From assembly GCF_036417355.1 (NCBI RefSeq), contig NZ_CP143889.1:806001-870000 (forward strand): 64,000 nt of DNA. Direction: 5' to 3'. Shown piece by piece: positions 29,074 to 39,465 of this stretch. The notes under the pieces are model-generated. The model worked only from the letters and a program-made list of their open reading frames with translations. It made no database searches and had not been told where the DNA came from. Made by a program: the position numbers and the translations under genes. The DNA comes from Akkermansia sp. RCC_12PD. GTDB taxonomy: Bacteria; Verrucomicrobiota; Verrucomicrobiia; Verrucomicrobiales; Akkermansiaceae. How positions within the stretch are numbered: position 1 is the stretch's first letter; each line of letters opens with the position of its first letter.

Positions 29074-30750
29074 TTATTCACCGCTCTGGAGAACGGCGCC
29101 GCGGCTGGCGTTGGTAGCCAGCTTGCGGTACCGGCTGAGCCAGGAGGAGGAAACCTTGTTGTACGTGGGCTTCCACTCCGCACGGCGGCGTGCGATCTCA
29201 TCCTCCGTCAGACAGGCGTTCAGCGTGCGGTCCGGAATGGAATACTCAATGATATCCCCGTCCTTCAGCAGGCCGATGAGGCCGCCTTCCGCAGCTTCCG
29301 GGGAGATATGGCCGATGCAGGCGCCGTGCGTGGCTCCGGAAAAACGGCCGTCCGTGATGAGCGCCACTTCCGCGCCCAGGCCCTGCCCCATGATGTAGGA
29401 GGTGGGAGCCAGCATTTCCTGCATGCCAGGGCCGCCCTTGGGCCCTTCATTGCGGATGACGACCACGTCGCCGGACTTTACCTTCCCGGCAAGGATGCCT
29501 TCACAGGCATCTTCCTGGGACTCGAAAATCACGGCAGGTCCGCGGAAACTCATCATGTCCGGGTGCACCCCGGCTTTCTTCACAACCGCGCCCTCCTCCG
29601 CCAGATTGCCGAACAGGATAGCCAGGCCGCCGTCTTTGGAATAGGCGTTTTCCAGCGGATGAATCACGGTTTCATCCGTGATTCCGCATCCTTCCACGGT
29701 TTCTCCCAGCGTCTTGCCGCTGACAGTCATGGCATCCAGATGAAGGGAGCCGGGAATCCTGGAAATTTCATGGATGATGGCGCTCACGCCGCCGGCGCGC
29801 AGCACGTCCTGCATATGGAAGCGGGAGGAAGGCGCCACCTTGCAGATGTTCGGGGTGCGGCGGGAAATGTCGTTGATGCGCTGGAGGTCATACTCCACTC
29901 CCGCTTCCCGGGCGATGGCCAGCGTGTGAAGCACGGTGTTGGAACTGCCGCCCATGGCCATGTCGATCGCAAAGGCGTTGTCAATGGCGTCACGGGTCAC
30001 GATGTCCCTCGGCAGGGGGCCGTCCGCCTTCGCCATTTCCACGGCGCGGCGCGCGGTCTGCTTCCAGAACTCCTTGCGCTCCTCGGACGTCGCCAGCAGG
30101 GAGCCGTTGCCGGGGAGAGCCAGCCCGATCACTTCGCTCAGGCAATTCATGGAATTGGCCGTGAACATGCCGGAACAGGAACCTGCGCCCGGACATGCGC
30201 GGCATTCCAGGGAATGGAGTTCCGCCTCATTGATCTTGCCTGCCTTGAAGCGGGCCACGGCTTCGAATACGCTGTTCAGGTCCAGCACGGTGCCGTCTTC
30301 CGCCATGCCTGCGGCCATCGGGCCGCCGCTGCAGAAAATGGTGGGGATATTGCAGCGCAGGGCGCCCATGATCATGCCGGGAACGATTTTGTCACAATTC
30401 GGAATGCAGATCATGGCGTCAAACGCATGAGCGCTGAGCATCGTCTCCACGCTGTCCGCAATCAATTCTCGGCTGGCCAGGGAAAACTTCATGCCGCCGT
30501 GCCCCATGGCAATACCGTCACAGACGCCGGGCAGATTGAATTCCACGGGGGTGCCCCCCGCCTTGCGCACTTCTTCCTTGATCAGCGCGGCTACCTTATT
30601 CAGGTGAACATGGCCGGGAATCACTTCATTGAAGGAATTGCAAATGGCGATGAACGGGCGGCTCAAATCCTCATCCGTCATCCCCGTGGCGCGCATCAGA
30701 CTGCGGTGCGGCGCACGCTCGAAACCTGCTTTAACTTTATCGCTTCGCAT
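29074..30750 (-). CDS. ilvD: Dihydroxy-acid dehydratase
   Basis: This iron-sulphur enzyme makes 2-keto acids in valine, isoleucine and leucine synthesis. From [10 protein letters not shown] (ATG 30750) it has 558 residues, the usual size. Cluster cysteines appear in [19 protein letters not shown] and [14 protein letters not shown]. The C-terminal motif [11 protein letters not shown] is intact. The frame stays open upstream to 31755, but that part lies opposite the response-regulator gene and has no family similarity, so it is not coding. No other branched-chain gene is adjacent. Confidence 0.96.
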   Translation of the reverse strand: MRSDKVKAGFERAPHRSLMRATGMTDEDLSRPFIAICNSFNEVIPGHVHLNKVAALIKEEVRKAGGTPVEFNLPGVCDGIAMGHGGMKFSLASRELIADSVETMLSAHAFDAMICIPNCDKIVPGMIMGALRCNIPTIFCSGGPMAAGMAEDGTVLDLNSVFEAVARFKAGKINEAELHSLECRACPGAGSCSGMFTANSMNCLSEVIGLALPGNGSLLATSEERKEFWKQTARRAVEMAKADGPLPRDIVTRDAIDNAFAIDMAMGGSSNTVLHTLAIAREAGVEYDLQRINDISRRTPNICKVAPSSRFHMQDVLRAGGVSAIIHEISRIPGSLHLDAMTVSGKTLGETVEGCGITDETVIHPLENAYSKDGGLAILFGNLAEEGAVVKKAGVHPDMMSFRGPAVIFESQEDACEGILAGKVKSGDVVVIRNEGPKGGPGMQEMLAPTSYIMGQGLGAEVALITDGRFSGATHGACIGHISPEAAEGGLIGLLKDGDIIEYSIPDRTLNACLTEDEIARRRAEWKPTYNKVSSSWLSRYRKLATNASRGAVLQSGE

Positions 30751-30966
30751 GGCAATATATTGTGGTGCGGGGCAAGTGTACCACATGACGGCGGGAAGAG
30801 AAGTTGAATCTAGGCCAGTCTTGCAAAACGGAAGCGCTTCCGTTACAATCCGTTCACGGAAGGAGCGGGCGCCCTGCTCCGATTCCCGTCCGCGGCAGGG
30901 AAATGTGAACAAATCGTCACACCTATTCTCAAGACACGGCAGCGCCTTCATCCTAAAAAAACAGCC

Positions 30967-31671
30967 ATGGCAACCATCCTTATCGCTGAAGACGATCACG
31001 CCATTTCGGACCTCGTCGCCTACAACCTGGAACGTGCCGGACATGCCCCGGTGACGGCCTACGACGGCCTGACCGCTCTGGAAGTGGCCCGCAGGGACAA
31101 GCCGGACCTCATCCTGCTGGACCAGATGATGCCGGGCATGGACGGGCACGGCGTGCTCCGGGAACTGCGCCGCGACAGCCGCACCCAGGGCATTCCCGTC
31201 ATCTTCCTGACTGCCAAGGCACAGGCGGAAGACCGCATTCAGGGGCTGGAACTGGGCGCGGACGACTATGTAACCAAACCGTTCAGCCCCAAGGAACTCG
31301 TGCTGCGCGTGGCCAGCGTGCTGAAGCGGTGCGAACACACGCCGGGCAGCGTCATCGCGGAATACGGCCCCTTCACTTTTGACAAAAACGCCCTGAAATT
31401 CTACATCGACAAGGAAGAAGTGGACCTGACGGCCACGGAATTCAAGCTCATGATCTACATGATTGAGCGCGAGGGGCAGATCCTGAACCGCAATGATCTG
31501 CTCAGCTGCGTGTGGGGGTACAGCCACCAGGCCCAGAGCCGCACGCTGGACACGCACATGAAGCGGCTGCGCCAGAAGCTGGCCCTCTATGCGGACTGCA
31601 TTGAAACCGTCCGCAGCATCGGCTACCGCTTCCTCCTGCCCGGACGCCGCCCTCCGCAGGAGCCTGCCTAA
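30967..31671 (+). CDS. PhoB/OmpR-family response regulator
   Basis: A transcription regulator of 234 residues. The receiver domain (1-120) has the acidic pair E-D-D near residue 9, phospho-acceptor Asp in [14 protein letters not shown] in F-L-T-A-K and K in V-T-K-P-F. The winged-helix DNA-binding domain (about 130-228) ends with [14 protein letters not shown]...I-G-Y-R-F. The kinase gene follows 12 bases later. The pair resembles PhoB-PhoR, but no phosphate gene is near, so the signal is not known. Confidence 0.93.
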   Translation: MATILIAEDDHAISDLVAYNLERAGHAPVTAYDGLTALEVARRDKPDLILLDQMMPGMDGHGVLRELRRDSRTQGIPVIFLTAKAQAEDRIQGLELGADDYVTKPFSPKELVLRVASVLKRCEHTPGSVIAEYGPFTFDKNALKFYIDKEEVDLTATEFKLMIYMIEREGQILNRNDLLSCVWGYSHQAQSRTLDTHMKRLRQKLALYADCIETVRSIGYRFLLPGRRPPQEPA

Positions 31672-31683
31672 CGTCTTCACGCC

Positions 31684-32913
31684 ATGTCGGCCGTTGACTA
31701 CATCCTCATCCTCCTGCTGCTGGCCTCCCTGTACCTGAACTGGCACCTGGCGCAAACATGCCGGTCAGCCATGAAAGCCAGGAAAAAAGCCCTGAGGGAC
31801 GCCCAGCGCCTGCTGAAGCGCGGGGAGGAGGCCCAGGAACAGGCCATTGCGGACAAACGGCGCTTTCTGGAAGCGCTGGGGGAGGCCTTCCTGCTCATCG
31901 GCCCTTCCGGACACATCGTGCTGGCCAATACGCTGGCGCGCGAACTTTTCCAGGAAGAACGCCTGGAAGGCCGCAAAGTCGGCTCCCTGGTGTGCAACCA
32001 GGAACTTCTGGGCCACGTGCAGGAAGCCTTTGACACGGACGGCCCCGTCGCCAAGGAATTCACCCTCAGCGCCGTCAACTCCCCAGGCGGAGTGCAGAAC
32101 GGCATCACCGCCTGGCATCTGGACAGCGCCGTCACGGACTCCCCCATCAGGGAAAAGCGCATCCTGCTGCGCAACGTCACGCAGAACTACCTCACCAACC
32201 AGATGCGCCGGGACTTCGTGGCCAACGCCTCCCACGAACTGCGCACGCCGCTCACCATCATCGTGGGATACCTGGAAAATCTGATGGAGGACGACTTGGT
32301 GGAGGAAAGCCCGGCCCTGGCCCGCAAATTCATCGGCATCATGCACCAGAACAGCCAGCGGCTCATGAACATCATTGAAGACATGCTCATGATCTCCAAG
32401 CTGGAATCAGGCCACAAGGCCATCCTGAAAGAGCAGTGGTTCCATATCACCTCCTGCGTGGACGACGTCTTCTCCCGCCTGGACTCCATCCGGGAGAAAA
32501 AACAGGCCGCCCTGCACATGGACATTCCGCCGGACTGGGAACTCTACGGGGACCCCTTCTACTGGACGCAAGTCCTGTTCAACCTGGTGGAAAACGCCCT
32601 CAAGCAGAACACGGAGCCGGGCCTTTCCGTCACTGTGGCAGCCGCCAAAACGCCGGAAGCCTGCGTGATCACCGTGACGGACACGGGCGTGGGCATTCCC
32701 GCGGAAAGCCTTCCCTTCCTCTTCAACAGATTCTACCGGGTGGAAACCCACCATTCCTCGGAAATCAAGGGAACGGGACTGGGCCTCTCCATCGTCAAAC
32801 GGGCTGTGGAAGCCCATGACGGCACCATCACCGTCACCAGCGTCCCCCATCGGGAAACCGCCTTCACCATCACCATTCCTCTGAAACGGTTCCGGGAAGA
32901 AGCAAAGGCATAA
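31684..32913 (+). CDS. PhoR-like membrane sensor histidine kinase
   Basis: The protein has 409 residues. One N-terminal transmembrane helix (about 5-22) is followed by a short coiled coil and a PAS domain (about 55-165). The dimerisation/phospho-acceptor box is [16 protein letters not shown] near residue 182. The HATPase domain has N-L-V-E-N-A-L-K (N box), D-T-G-V-G-I-P (G1), F-Y-R-V-E and G-T-G-L-G-L-S-I-V (G2). With no periplasmic loop it probably senses through the membrane, a partner protein or the PAS domain. A perfect 7-bp dyad AGTCAAA-aata-TTTGACT (32933-32950) lies just after the stop. Confidence 0.93.
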   Translation: MSAVDYILILLLLASLYLNWHLAQTCRSAMKARKKALRDAQRLLKRGEEAQEQAIADKRRFLEALGEAFLLIGPSGHIVLANTLARELFQEERLEGRKVGSLVCNQELLGHVQEAFDTDGPVAKEFTLSAVNSPGGVQNGITAWHLDSAVTDSPIREKRILLRNVTQNYLTNQMRRDFVANASHELRTPLTIIVGYLENLMEDDLVEESPALARKFIGIMHQNSQRLMNIIEDMLMISKLESGHKAILKEQWFHITSCVDDVFSRLDSIREKKQAALHMDIPPDWELYGDPFYWTQVLFNLVENALKQNTEPGLSVTVAAAKTPEACVITVTDTGVGIPAESLPFLFNRFYRVETHHSSEIKGTGLGLSIVKRAVEAHDGTITVTSVPHRETAFTITIPLKRFREEAKA

Positions 32914-33031
32914 TAAAAGCACAGTCAAAAATATTTGACTCCAACTCCGGAAGACAAGTTAATAATTACAAAATCTTTGATCCATTTTCTAGTCTAAGAG
33001 AGAATAGACTATCGTCCACCAATTTCTCTAT

Positions 33032-34780
33032 TTAATGTTCAGCATGGACTTCCGCATAACGTACCAGCGATTTTTTGTTTCCCAGCTGGTCGGCCACTTT
33101 CAAACCTATTTCCGCCATTTTCTTGCGTACGGAAGCCTTGTCCGCCTCTTTCAGCCATGCAGTCAGGCAAGCGTTGGCCCGCGCCGAAAGCTGTTTGTCT
33201 TTCCACAAGTCAAGCACCTGACCATAAAATTCAAGAAATTGAAGAGCCGTTTTTTCATGGTTCAATAACGGAGGAAGCGCCTTTTCCAATACGGCGCAAG
33301 TCTGAACTCTCACCTTCCGGTCTACCTTATTCTGCTGGTAAAATTTCAGCCAGTTCTTGAAAAAGATTCTCTTGGTTTTCACTTCATAAGGCAACTTTCC
33401 AGCCATGTCCGGAATATCCTTCCGGGCTAAAGCACAAAAATTACGCATATAGGCATCCACGGAATCCCACGATTCATTTTCTGCCAGCAATCCGGGATAA
33501 ATGGCATAACCATTCGCCTTTTTCCAATCAAGCCCCAGTTCTTTTTTCAAAAAATACTCCCACAAAGTGGGATTTCCGGGAAAGGCCTCTTTGAACTCTT
33601 CCAACAAAGCCAGCTTGTCTTTCTCCGCCAAACGGCCATTCCTCCTCATTAAGGCCTGCCATGCGGGATAATTGGAAGCATTCCGTTTCAGCGCTTCCCT
33701 CAACAGAGCTTCCGCCTTCTGGGGATCGGCAGCCAGAAGAGATAAATAATAACATAAATTGGAAGCGGAGGCATCCTCTCCTTTCCAAAAACGTGGAAGC
33801 TCCGTGATGGTGGAAACAGCACCCTTCCACGGCCCCCCGGAACCGCCCTCCGACCATATCCAGCCATAAATATTATTACCTATCTTCCATTCTCCGTCTG
33901 CCCCTTTCCACACAAAGGCGCAATGCCCTGGCTGCCCGATCGTGTAGGAAGGAATCCCCTTCGCCTTCACAAACCCGGCCGCCCCCTTGGAAACGGCGCC
34001 GCACACGCCTCCATACTCTACATAAATCTGTAAGGAAATCGGTTTGTGGTCGTAAAACGCTCCACCCGCATGCACGCTGATTCCCTGCTTGTTCTTCATC
34101 CGGTAGGGGATCAGGCTGCAACTGGCATACCCTGCATTCCCCGCCTTAATCTTCTTTTTACCAGCCAGATAATCCTGAGCCCATGCAAGTTCCTCCAGGC
34201 TTTCCCTCCCACGGAAGAGAATGCCGAATTCCCATGGCTCCAGTGTAATGAACTGCGGAAACAATTTCTTTTCCGCAAAAGACTTTTTGTAAAAATCATA
34301 CCGGGCCTCACATGCTTCCGGTTCCCGAGATGTGGAAACCAGCGCTGCTCCCAACGCCATATTGAAACCGACTCCGGAAAGTTCCTTCCCTTCCCTCACC
34401 CAAATATTTCTCAATACAGCCAGCGTATCCTTTCCTGATGACTTGGCAAACGTCAGTTTCTCAAATACCTCCGGATGATCCAGGAGCCATTTCACGAATC
34501 CCCTGTCCTTCAATTCATGAAGGATATAAGTCCTCTCCTTCCCGACCAACGCAAAGAAATGGGCCATATAGCAAGCCTGCGCCAGCTCCCGGTCCTTCAA
34601 CAAGGATTCTACGGAAAACGTTTTTTCCGCCTCCAGTTTCTTTTGAACATATTCCCGGCACAGCCCGGCAATATTCCGCACATCCCCTGTTTCCATTCGC
34701 CACGCCAGACGCTGGGGAGACAGATCTCCAGCAACAATTGCTGGCAAGAAAAACAAATAGAGGAATAAGAGCTTAAACAT
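33032..34780 (-). CDS. Secreted transglutaminase-like protein, function unknown
   Basis: The protein has 582 residues with a Sec signal (M-F-K-L-L-F-L-Y-L-F-F-L-P-A-I-V-A-G). Mid-protein, E-Y-G-G-V-C-G-A-V-S-K-G, then Q-P-G-H-C-A-F-V-W and W-K-I-G-N-N-I-Y-G-W, place a Cys-His-Asn/Asp trio with the spacing of the transglutaminase-like (papain-like) fold. Flanks are helical. The C-terminal part (about 350-580) looks like TPR-type repeats (A-L-L-R-E-A-L-K-R-N-A-S-N-Y-P-A-W-Q-A-L). It could cross-link, hydrolyse or only bind peptides. It is the first gene of an AT-rich block of three same-strand genes whose products all carry secretion signals. Confidence 0.65.
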   Translation of the reverse strand: MFKLLFLYLFFLPAIVAGDLSPQRLAWRMETGDVRNIAGLCREYVQKKLEAEKTFSVESLLKDRELAQACYMAHFFALVGKERTYILHELKDRGFVKWLLDHPEVFEKLTFAKSSGKDTLAVLRNIWVREGKELSGVGFNMALGAALVSTSREPEACEARYDFYKKSFAEKKLFPQFITLEPWEFGILFRGRESLEELAWAQDYLAGKKKIKAGNAGYASCSLIPYRMKNKQGISVHAGGAFYDHKPISLQIYVEYGGVCGAVSKGAAGFVKAKGIPSYTIGQPGHCAFVWKGADGEWKIGNNIYGWIWSEGGSGGPWKGAVSTITELPRFWKGEDASASNLCYYLSLLAADPQKAEALLREALKRNASNYPAWQALMRRNGRLAEKDKLALLEEFKEAFPGNPTLWEYFLKKELGLDWKKANGYAIYPGLLAENESWDSVDAYMRNFCALARKDIPDMAGKLPYEVKTKRIFFKNWLKFYQQNKVDRKVRVQTCAVLEKALPPLLNHEKTALQFLEFYGQVLDLWKDKQLSARANACLTAWLKEADKASVRKKMAEIGLKVADQLGNKKSLVRYAEVHAEH

Positions 34781-34825
34781 AAATAGGCTAAATAAGAAAG
34801 CTATCTATGAGAATATTTTTTCCAA

Positions 34826-35632
34826 TTATTTTCTGCGCTTGGAAAAACCCTTGTACAAGTAGGAAGCTTGAGGAACTCGTCCAATTGTTCTATCCAATAA
34901 ATCAGGAATTTCATCATCCCCATACCCTGCCAATTTAAGATATCTTTTCACATGTACAGCTTTAGTCGGATAAAATTTGACTAATATCCCTACAAAATCC
35001 TCTTCCATATTATTGATGATTGAATTCAATTTTCTTTGCCTCCCAATTCTAACATTCATGTAATTACAATATTTTGTAAATTTATCTCTATTTTGCCTAA
35101 GATCCATATTATATAAATATAAAAATCTATTATATTTATAAGTATAAAGAAAAAGAGGATTTGATTCCTGTCGAAATTGTTTTAATATTTTGGAAGAGTA
35201 TATTAAAAACAATTCCCTCAGCATCAGCAATTCCGGTTGAATTTTAACCTCATTGGACTGTATGAACTCTTTCGGAAAAAATGATAGAATCATTTTTTCC
35301 TTCACCCAATAATCCAGATCCGAATTGGCTCTCAACCATTCTCCATTACTTTCTACAGTATCATTAACAAGAGGTACGGCAGCAACCAGATAAAAAAGCC
35401 GCATTCCTTTTTGTAAATCATTAATTGCATCCGGCAATATTTTTGAAACTTGTTCATAAAATTGAAAAATATTTCCTTCTACTGCCATTTTTTCCGCCTG
35501 TGATATTACAGTATCCAGAGACTCGCCAGTTCTATGAAGAGGGGGTTTCCTTAAAGCTTTATCAAACATTTCAGCTCTACTAATCGACAATAAAACTAAA
35601 ATTAAAAATGATGTTATATATATTATTTTCAT
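34826..35632 (-). CDS. Exported protein of unknown function, AT-rich gene
   Basis: A protein of 268 residues with a Sec signal (M-K-I-I-Y-I-T-S-F-L-I-L-V-L-L-S-I-S-R-A). The rest is mostly helical and rich in Lys, Tyr, Leu and Asn, ending in a basic tail (K-G-F-S-K-R-R-K). I recognise no family. Its A+T content is far above that of housekeeping neighbours, suggesting recent acquisition. It lies between two other exported orphans on the same strand, 43-46 bases apart, so one transcript is likely. Confidence 0.6.
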   Translation of the reverse strand: MKIIYITSFLILVLLSISRAEMFDKALRKPPLHRTGESLDTVISQAEKMAVEGNIFQFYEQVSKILPDAINDLQKGMRLFYLVAAVPLVNDTVESNGEWLRANSDLDYWVKEKMILSFFPKEFIQSNEVKIQPELLMLRELFLIYSSKILKQFRQESNPLFLYTYKYNRFLYLYNMDLRQNRDKFTKYCNYMNVRIGRQRKLNSIINNMEEDFVGILVKFYPTKAVHVKRYLKLAGYGDDEIPDLLDRTIGRVPQASYLYKGFSKRRK

Positions 35633-35675
35633 GCCATGATTATTTATTTAATTAATTTATCAATGCACTTTTAGA

Positions 35676-36659
35676 TCAATCATTTTCTCTAGTTCCAGTA
35701 TCTATATGGATCGCTTCCCCAGCTGTACTTCTTTCAACGGAACATCTAAATTTACGAATTTTAACTTTGAAATTTTCCAATCCATCAATCCGTTTCCCAT
35801 CATAACTTAGATCAAATGTCTGTAGATATACTACATCACCTATCAAGCAACATTCTTTTCCATTGGCAACAGTATAATATCCACATCGATAAAAATAAAA
35901 TACCGGCAATGGAAGATTCTGAAATAATAATATTGAGTTTTCTCTATACTCCTTGGGTGGATAACTCCCAATTAAGTCACTCATATGTCCATTATACTCA
36001 TCAATTCTTAGAGGAACTGGGCTCGGTGTATGAGGATTTACCCAGTCAGGTACATCTCCTGATCCATCCAATGATTTTTCTATGAAATCTACATTTGAAA
36101 AACTGACCGTACGAGGAAAAAATGATAAAGCTAATTTTGTTGAAGCCCCAACTTCATTCACTTTTCCATCACGAGGGCCATCAGGACTTCGCTCAGAAAG
36201 ATTTATCCCCTCAATCTTATTTGGCACTAAAACATTAAATTTTTTAGGCTTGGGCTTATCTTCCAAATTAGTTTTGACATCCACACATACTTCACCTTTG
36301 ATAACAGGATCATTTTTAGCCGTTAAAACTGCTTTATATTTATCCTTGTTGTTAACAGTCAATGTTGCCCATTTTTCACTTCCTTCGGAAAGCTTCCATT
36401 CTATTTTGTCCTTATCTACTAGAGAAAGCCATTTCCCTTCTAACTTCAAATCCACCACTTCTCCAATTCCTATATTTTCTCGTTTTCGATCTTCATTTTC
36501 GTCTAAATCAAAAATTTCACATTCGGCAGAAATATTACGTGTCTTGGAACTGATATATAAATCTTTTACTTCTTCCGAACTTTCATCTCCAGCCCACCCA
36601 AAAGAAAATACTCCAATCGTTATACAAAAAAGATTTCCCCATATGAATAATTGTTTCAT
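35676..36659 (-). CDS. Exported protein with an Ig-like segment, function unknown, AT-rich gene
   Basis: A protein of 327 residues with an N-terminal signal ending near F-S-F-G-W-A-G. Residues about 60-150 (V-V-D-L-K-L-E-G-K-W...W-A-T-L-T-V-N-N...Y-K-A-V-L-T-A-K) look like a bacterial Ig-like domain. The C-terminal half has several Cys (R-C-G-Y-Y, E-C-C-L-I-G, F-R-C-S-V) and a F-F-P-R-T-V-S-F-S-N-V-D-F segment. No catalytic motif is visible. The A+T-rich composition matches 34826-35632. It is upstream of the other two orphans on the same strand, so it is probably the first gene of their transcript. Confidence 0.6.
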   Translation of the reverse strand: MKQLFIWGNLFCITIGVFSFGWAGDESSEEVKDLYISSKTRNISAECEIFDLDENEDRKRENIGIGEVVDLKLEGKWLSLVDKDKIEWKLSEGSEKWATLTVNNKDKYKAVLTAKNDPVIKGEVCVDVKTNLEDKPKPKKFNVLVPNKIEGINLSERSPDGPRDGKVNEVGASTKLALSFFPRTVSFSNVDFIEKSLDGSGDVPDWVNPHTPSPVPLRIDEYNGHMSDLIGSYPPKEYRENSILLFQNLPLPVFYFYRCGYYTVANGKECCLIGDVVYLQTFDLSYDGKRIDGLENFKVKIRKFRCSVERSTAGEAIHIDTGTREND

Positions 36660-36850
36660 AGCTAATAGATACGGTAATATATCAATACAGAACCATGTAT
36701 TATAAAAAAGTCAAGTTATTTCAAAAAATGTTCTCAAAATTATAGGACTATACCTTTTCACGGATAGCTAAATTTTCTTTTCATACCTAAATTCTTAAGA
36801 ATTTTCCCGTTTTATTGGTAAGTCTTCTCATCTCCACTCTTCCTTTACAT

Positions 36851-36886
36851 AAAAAACGGCGTCCTTCCGTAATACGGAGGACGCCG
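36851..36886 (-). terminator. Rho-independent terminator after the small basic protein
   Basis: Minus strand: CGGCGTCCTCCGTA pairs with TACGGAAGGACGCCG (one extra A) and is followed by TTTTTT. It ends the hisG / small ribosomal-type protein transcript. It also marks the edge of the AT-rich block: the 280-base gap 36660-36940 has no gene. Confidence 0.8.
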
Positions 36887-36940
36887 GGATTTTCCGGAAA
36901 TCGGATTGACTGCCAGTTTGAGCAGCGAAGCGCACAAACC

Positions 36941-37045
36941 TTAGGACTTGTAACGCAAACGCTTCTTGTGACGGTTCTGACGCATGCGCTTGCTGCGCTT
37001 ATGCTTGTTGATTTTTGCTTTACGGCGTTTTTTGAGCGATCCCAT
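36941..37045 (-). CDS. 34-residue basic protein, AURKAIP1/COX24-like (ribosomal bS22/mS38 type)
   Basis: Minus strand ATG 37045 to TAA 36941 encodes 34 residues, more than half Lys, Arg or His. It begins M-G-S-L-K-K-R-R-K-A-K-I-N-K-H-K-R and contains the K-R-M-R-Q-N-R-H-K-K-R core. That is the short COX24/AURKAIP1 motif annotated in many Bacteroidota and related phyla as a small-subunit ribosomal protein related to mitochondrial mS38. It lies 40 bases after hisG on the same strand, with a strong terminator behind it. Confidence 0.8.
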   Translation of the reverse strand: MGSLKKRRKAKINKHKRSKRMRQNRHKKRLRYKS

Positions 37046-37085
37046 GATTGTGGTTCGTTTGTTGTTTTACTGTGGTGAGAAAAGG

Positions 37086-37961
37086 TTAATAAACCAGTTT
37101 GTTGAGCGGGTATTCAATGATGCCTTCCGCGCCCAGGGCCTTGAGCCGGGGAATGATATCCCGTACGGCGGATTCGTCAATGACCGTTTCCACGGCCAGC
37201 CATCCTTCTTCCGCCAGATGGGAGATGGTGGGGCGCCGCAGGGACGGCAGGGCCTCCACCAAGCCGTTCAGGGCGGCGGCGGGAAGGTTCATCTTCAAGC
37301 CCACCTTCCGGCGGGCTTCCAGAGCCCCCTTGAGCATGAGCACCATGGCTTCCAGCTTCTGCCTCTTCCATTCGTCCTTCATCGTTTCCTTGTTGGCGAT
37401 GAACTGAGGATAGGAGGTCATCAGGGTGTCCACGATGCGGAGCTTGTTGGCCTTGATGGAGCTGCCCGTTTCCGTGATGTCCACGATGGCGTCCACAAGT
37501 TCCGGCACCTTCACTTCCGTGGCGCCCCAGGAGAATTCCACATGGGCCTTGATGCCTTTTTCCTGAAGCCAGCGTTCCGTAATGCCCACGCCTTCCGTGG
37601 CGATGCGCTTGCCCTGCAGGTCTTCCACACAGGTGATGGGAGAGTCTTCCGGAACCACCAGCACCCAGCGGGTGGGTCTGGAGGTGGCCTTGGAGTATTG
37701 GAGGTCCGTCAGCACTTCCACATCCGCGCGGTTTTCATAGATCCAGTCGCGTCCGGTGATGCCGCAGTCGATGAAACCGTCGTTGACGTAGCGGCCGATT
37801 TCCTGGGCGCGGATCAGGAAGAGCTCCAGATCGTCGTCATCGGAAGTCGGGCGGTAGCCACGGCTGGATACATAGATGTTGTAGCCAGCCTTGCGGAACA
37901 ATTCCACGGTGGAGTCCTGCAAACTGCCTTTGGGAAGTGCTATTTTGAGTTTCTTCAACAT
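37086..37961 (-). CDS. hisG: ATP phosphoribosyltransferase, long form
   Basis: It catalyses the first step of histidine synthesis, joining ATP and PRPP. At 291 residues it is the long, self-contained form with a C-terminal ACT-like histidine-sensing domain (about 215-291), so no HisZ partner is needed. The N-terminus is [22 protein letters not shown] and [12 protein letters not shown] (PRPP loop) are intact. Start ATG 37961 is chosen, as the 8 extra codons from 37985 are unconserved. No other his gene is adjacent. Confidence 0.94.
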   Translation of the reverse strand: MLKKLKIALPKGSLQDSTVELFRKAGYNIYVSSRGYRPTSDDDDLELFLIRAQEIGRYVNDGFIDCGITGRDWIYENRADVEVLTDLQYSKATSRPTRWVLVVPEDSPITCVEDLQGKRIATEGVGITERWLQEKGIKAHVEFSWGATEVKVPELVDAIVDITETGSSIKANKLRIVDTLMTSYPQFIANKETMKDEWKRQKLEAMVLMLKGALEARRKVGLKMNLPAAALNGLVEALPSLRRPTISHLAEEGWLAVETVIDESAVRDIIPRLKALGAEGIIEYPLNKLVY

Positions 37962-38026
37962 GATGGGACGAAAATGAAAACCCACGCGGGCCTCATTGTC
38001 AAGTTCAGAACCTCATCCCGGTTAAT

Positions 38027-39310
38027 TTAACGGGCCATGAGCCGTTCTATGTCATCCGGCAGCAGGGGCACGTCCCCCAGCAGGTCCGTGTTTTCCGTCT
38101 CGCCGATCAAGATGTCGTTTTCCAGGCGGATGCCGATGGATTCCTCCGCGATGTAGATGCCCGGCTCCACGGTAAAAACCATGCCCGGCAGCACGACGGG
38201 GTTGCTTTCCCCGACGTCGTGCACGTCCAGTCCTAAAAAGTGGGAACATCCGTGCATATAATATTTGCGGACGATGGGGGGATCAGCCGGGTTCTCCGCC
38301 ACCTGGGCCGGAGTAATGAGGCCGAGCTTGACGAGTTCCCCTGCGGCGAAGACGCGCACCAGGCGTTCGTACTCGGATTTGAGGATTCCGGGCCTCAGGA
38401 TGCTTTTGGCGTAGGTCATCATGTTCAGCACGCTTTCATATACGGCGCGCTGGCGGGGCGTGAACTTCCCGTTCACGGGAACGGTACGGGTCATGTCGGA
38501 GTTGTAGTTGCCGTATTCCGTGCCTATGTCCATGAGCACCAGGGCGCCGTCTTCACACCGCTTGCTGTTCTGGATGTAGTGCAGCACGCAGGTGTCCTTG
38601 CCGGAGGCGATGATGGGCAGGAAGGAGAATTTGCGGGCGCCCCTGCCGATGAATTCGTTGGAGAGGAAGCCTTCTATCTGCCATTCCCCCCGTCCCGGCC
38701 GGATGAAGCCGAGTAGCGCACGGAATCCTTCATTGGTGATTTCACAGGCTTTTTTGAGCGCTTCAATTTCCTCCGGCTTCTTGATCTGGCGCATCAGGGA
38801 AAGGATTTCATAGACGTTTTTCAAAACCACGTCCGGGAATTTTTCCTTCAGCTCCTTGGTCATGCGGGCATTGCGCGTTTCCACCGGGCAGGTGCAGCGG
38901 GGATGCTGGTTGGCCTCCACAAAAACCATTCCGGCGGACGGTACCAGGCGGTCCAGCAGGGAGTCGTATTCCTTCGTCCAGCGCACGTCCTGAATGCCGC
39001 TCAGTTCCTGGGCCTGTTGCTGGGAGAGCCGCGCGCCTTCCCAGATGGCGATCTGTTCGTTCGTCTCCCTCAGCAGCAGGATTTCATCCCACCCGTTTTC
39101 CCGGATGGTCATGATCAGCACGGATTCCTCCTGGTCGATGCCGGTGAGATAAAAAAGGTTGGCATTCTGATGCAGGGCGAAGGTGCCGTCGGCATTGGTA
39201 GGGAATACGTCGTTGGCGTGCAGGATCAGCATGCTGCCGGCAGGCAGCCGGGAGGCCAGTTCCTTACGGTTGCCGGAATAGAAGGAGGAGGGAAGCGGCT
39301 CGTATCTCAT
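38027..39310 (-). CDS. pepP: Xaa-Pro aminopeptidase (M24B)
   Basis: A dimetal aminopeptidase that removes N-terminal residues before proline, 427 residues. The N-terminal creatinase-like domain (1-170) contains L-P-A-G-S-M-L-I-L-H-A-N-D and Q-N-A-N-L-F-Y-L-T-G-I. The pita-bread domain supplies the ligands: V-L-M-D-I-G-T-E-Y-G-N-Y-N-S-D-M-T-R-T (two Asp), H-G-C-S-H-F-L-G-L-D-V-H-D-V-G (His), T-V-E-P-G-I-Y and R-L-E-N-D-I-L (two Glu). No signal peptide is seen, so it is cytosolic. It lies 65 bases upstream of hisG on the same strand. Confidence 0.93.
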   Translation of the reverse strand: MRYEPLPSSFYSGNRKELASRLPAGSMLILHANDVFPTNADGTFALHQNANLFYLTGIDQEESVLIMTIRENGWDEILLLRETNEQIAIWEGARLSQQQAQELSGIQDVRWTKEYDSLLDRLVPSAGMVFVEANQHPRCTCPVETRNARMTKELKEKFPDVVLKNVYEILSLMRQIKKPEEIEALKKACEITNEGFRALLGFIRPGRGEWQIEGFLSNEFIGRGARKFSFLPIIASGKDTCVLHYIQNSKRCEDGALVLMDIGTEYGNYNSDMTRTVPVNGKFTPRQRAVYESVLNMMTYAKSILRPGILKSEYERLVRVFAAGELVKLGLITPAQVAENPADPPIVRKYYMHGCSHFLGLDVHDVGESNPVVLPGMVFTVEPGIYIAEESIGIRLENDILIGETENTDLLGDVPLLPDDIERLMAR

Positions 39311-39465
39311 ACCGACAGCATGCTCCGCTTTTCCGGCTTGTCAATCATGCATCGGGACAGGCGCATTGCATGGATTCAGCGGCCTTCCGCAAGAAAAGAA
39401 GAGCGTTCGGAAGGAATCGGGTCATACCCCCTAACAGGAGTCTTTCGAATTCCGTCACACCCTGC

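Noticed and set aside
30751-31755. N-terminal extension of ilvD by about 335 codons
   Set aside because: The extension is antisense to a complete response regulator. The family start at 30750 gives the normal length.
36082-36705. 207-codon plus-strand frame opposite the Ig-like orphan
   Set aside because: The minus-strand frame has a signal peptide and domain-like pattern. The plus-strand product is Ser/Pro-rich with no features.
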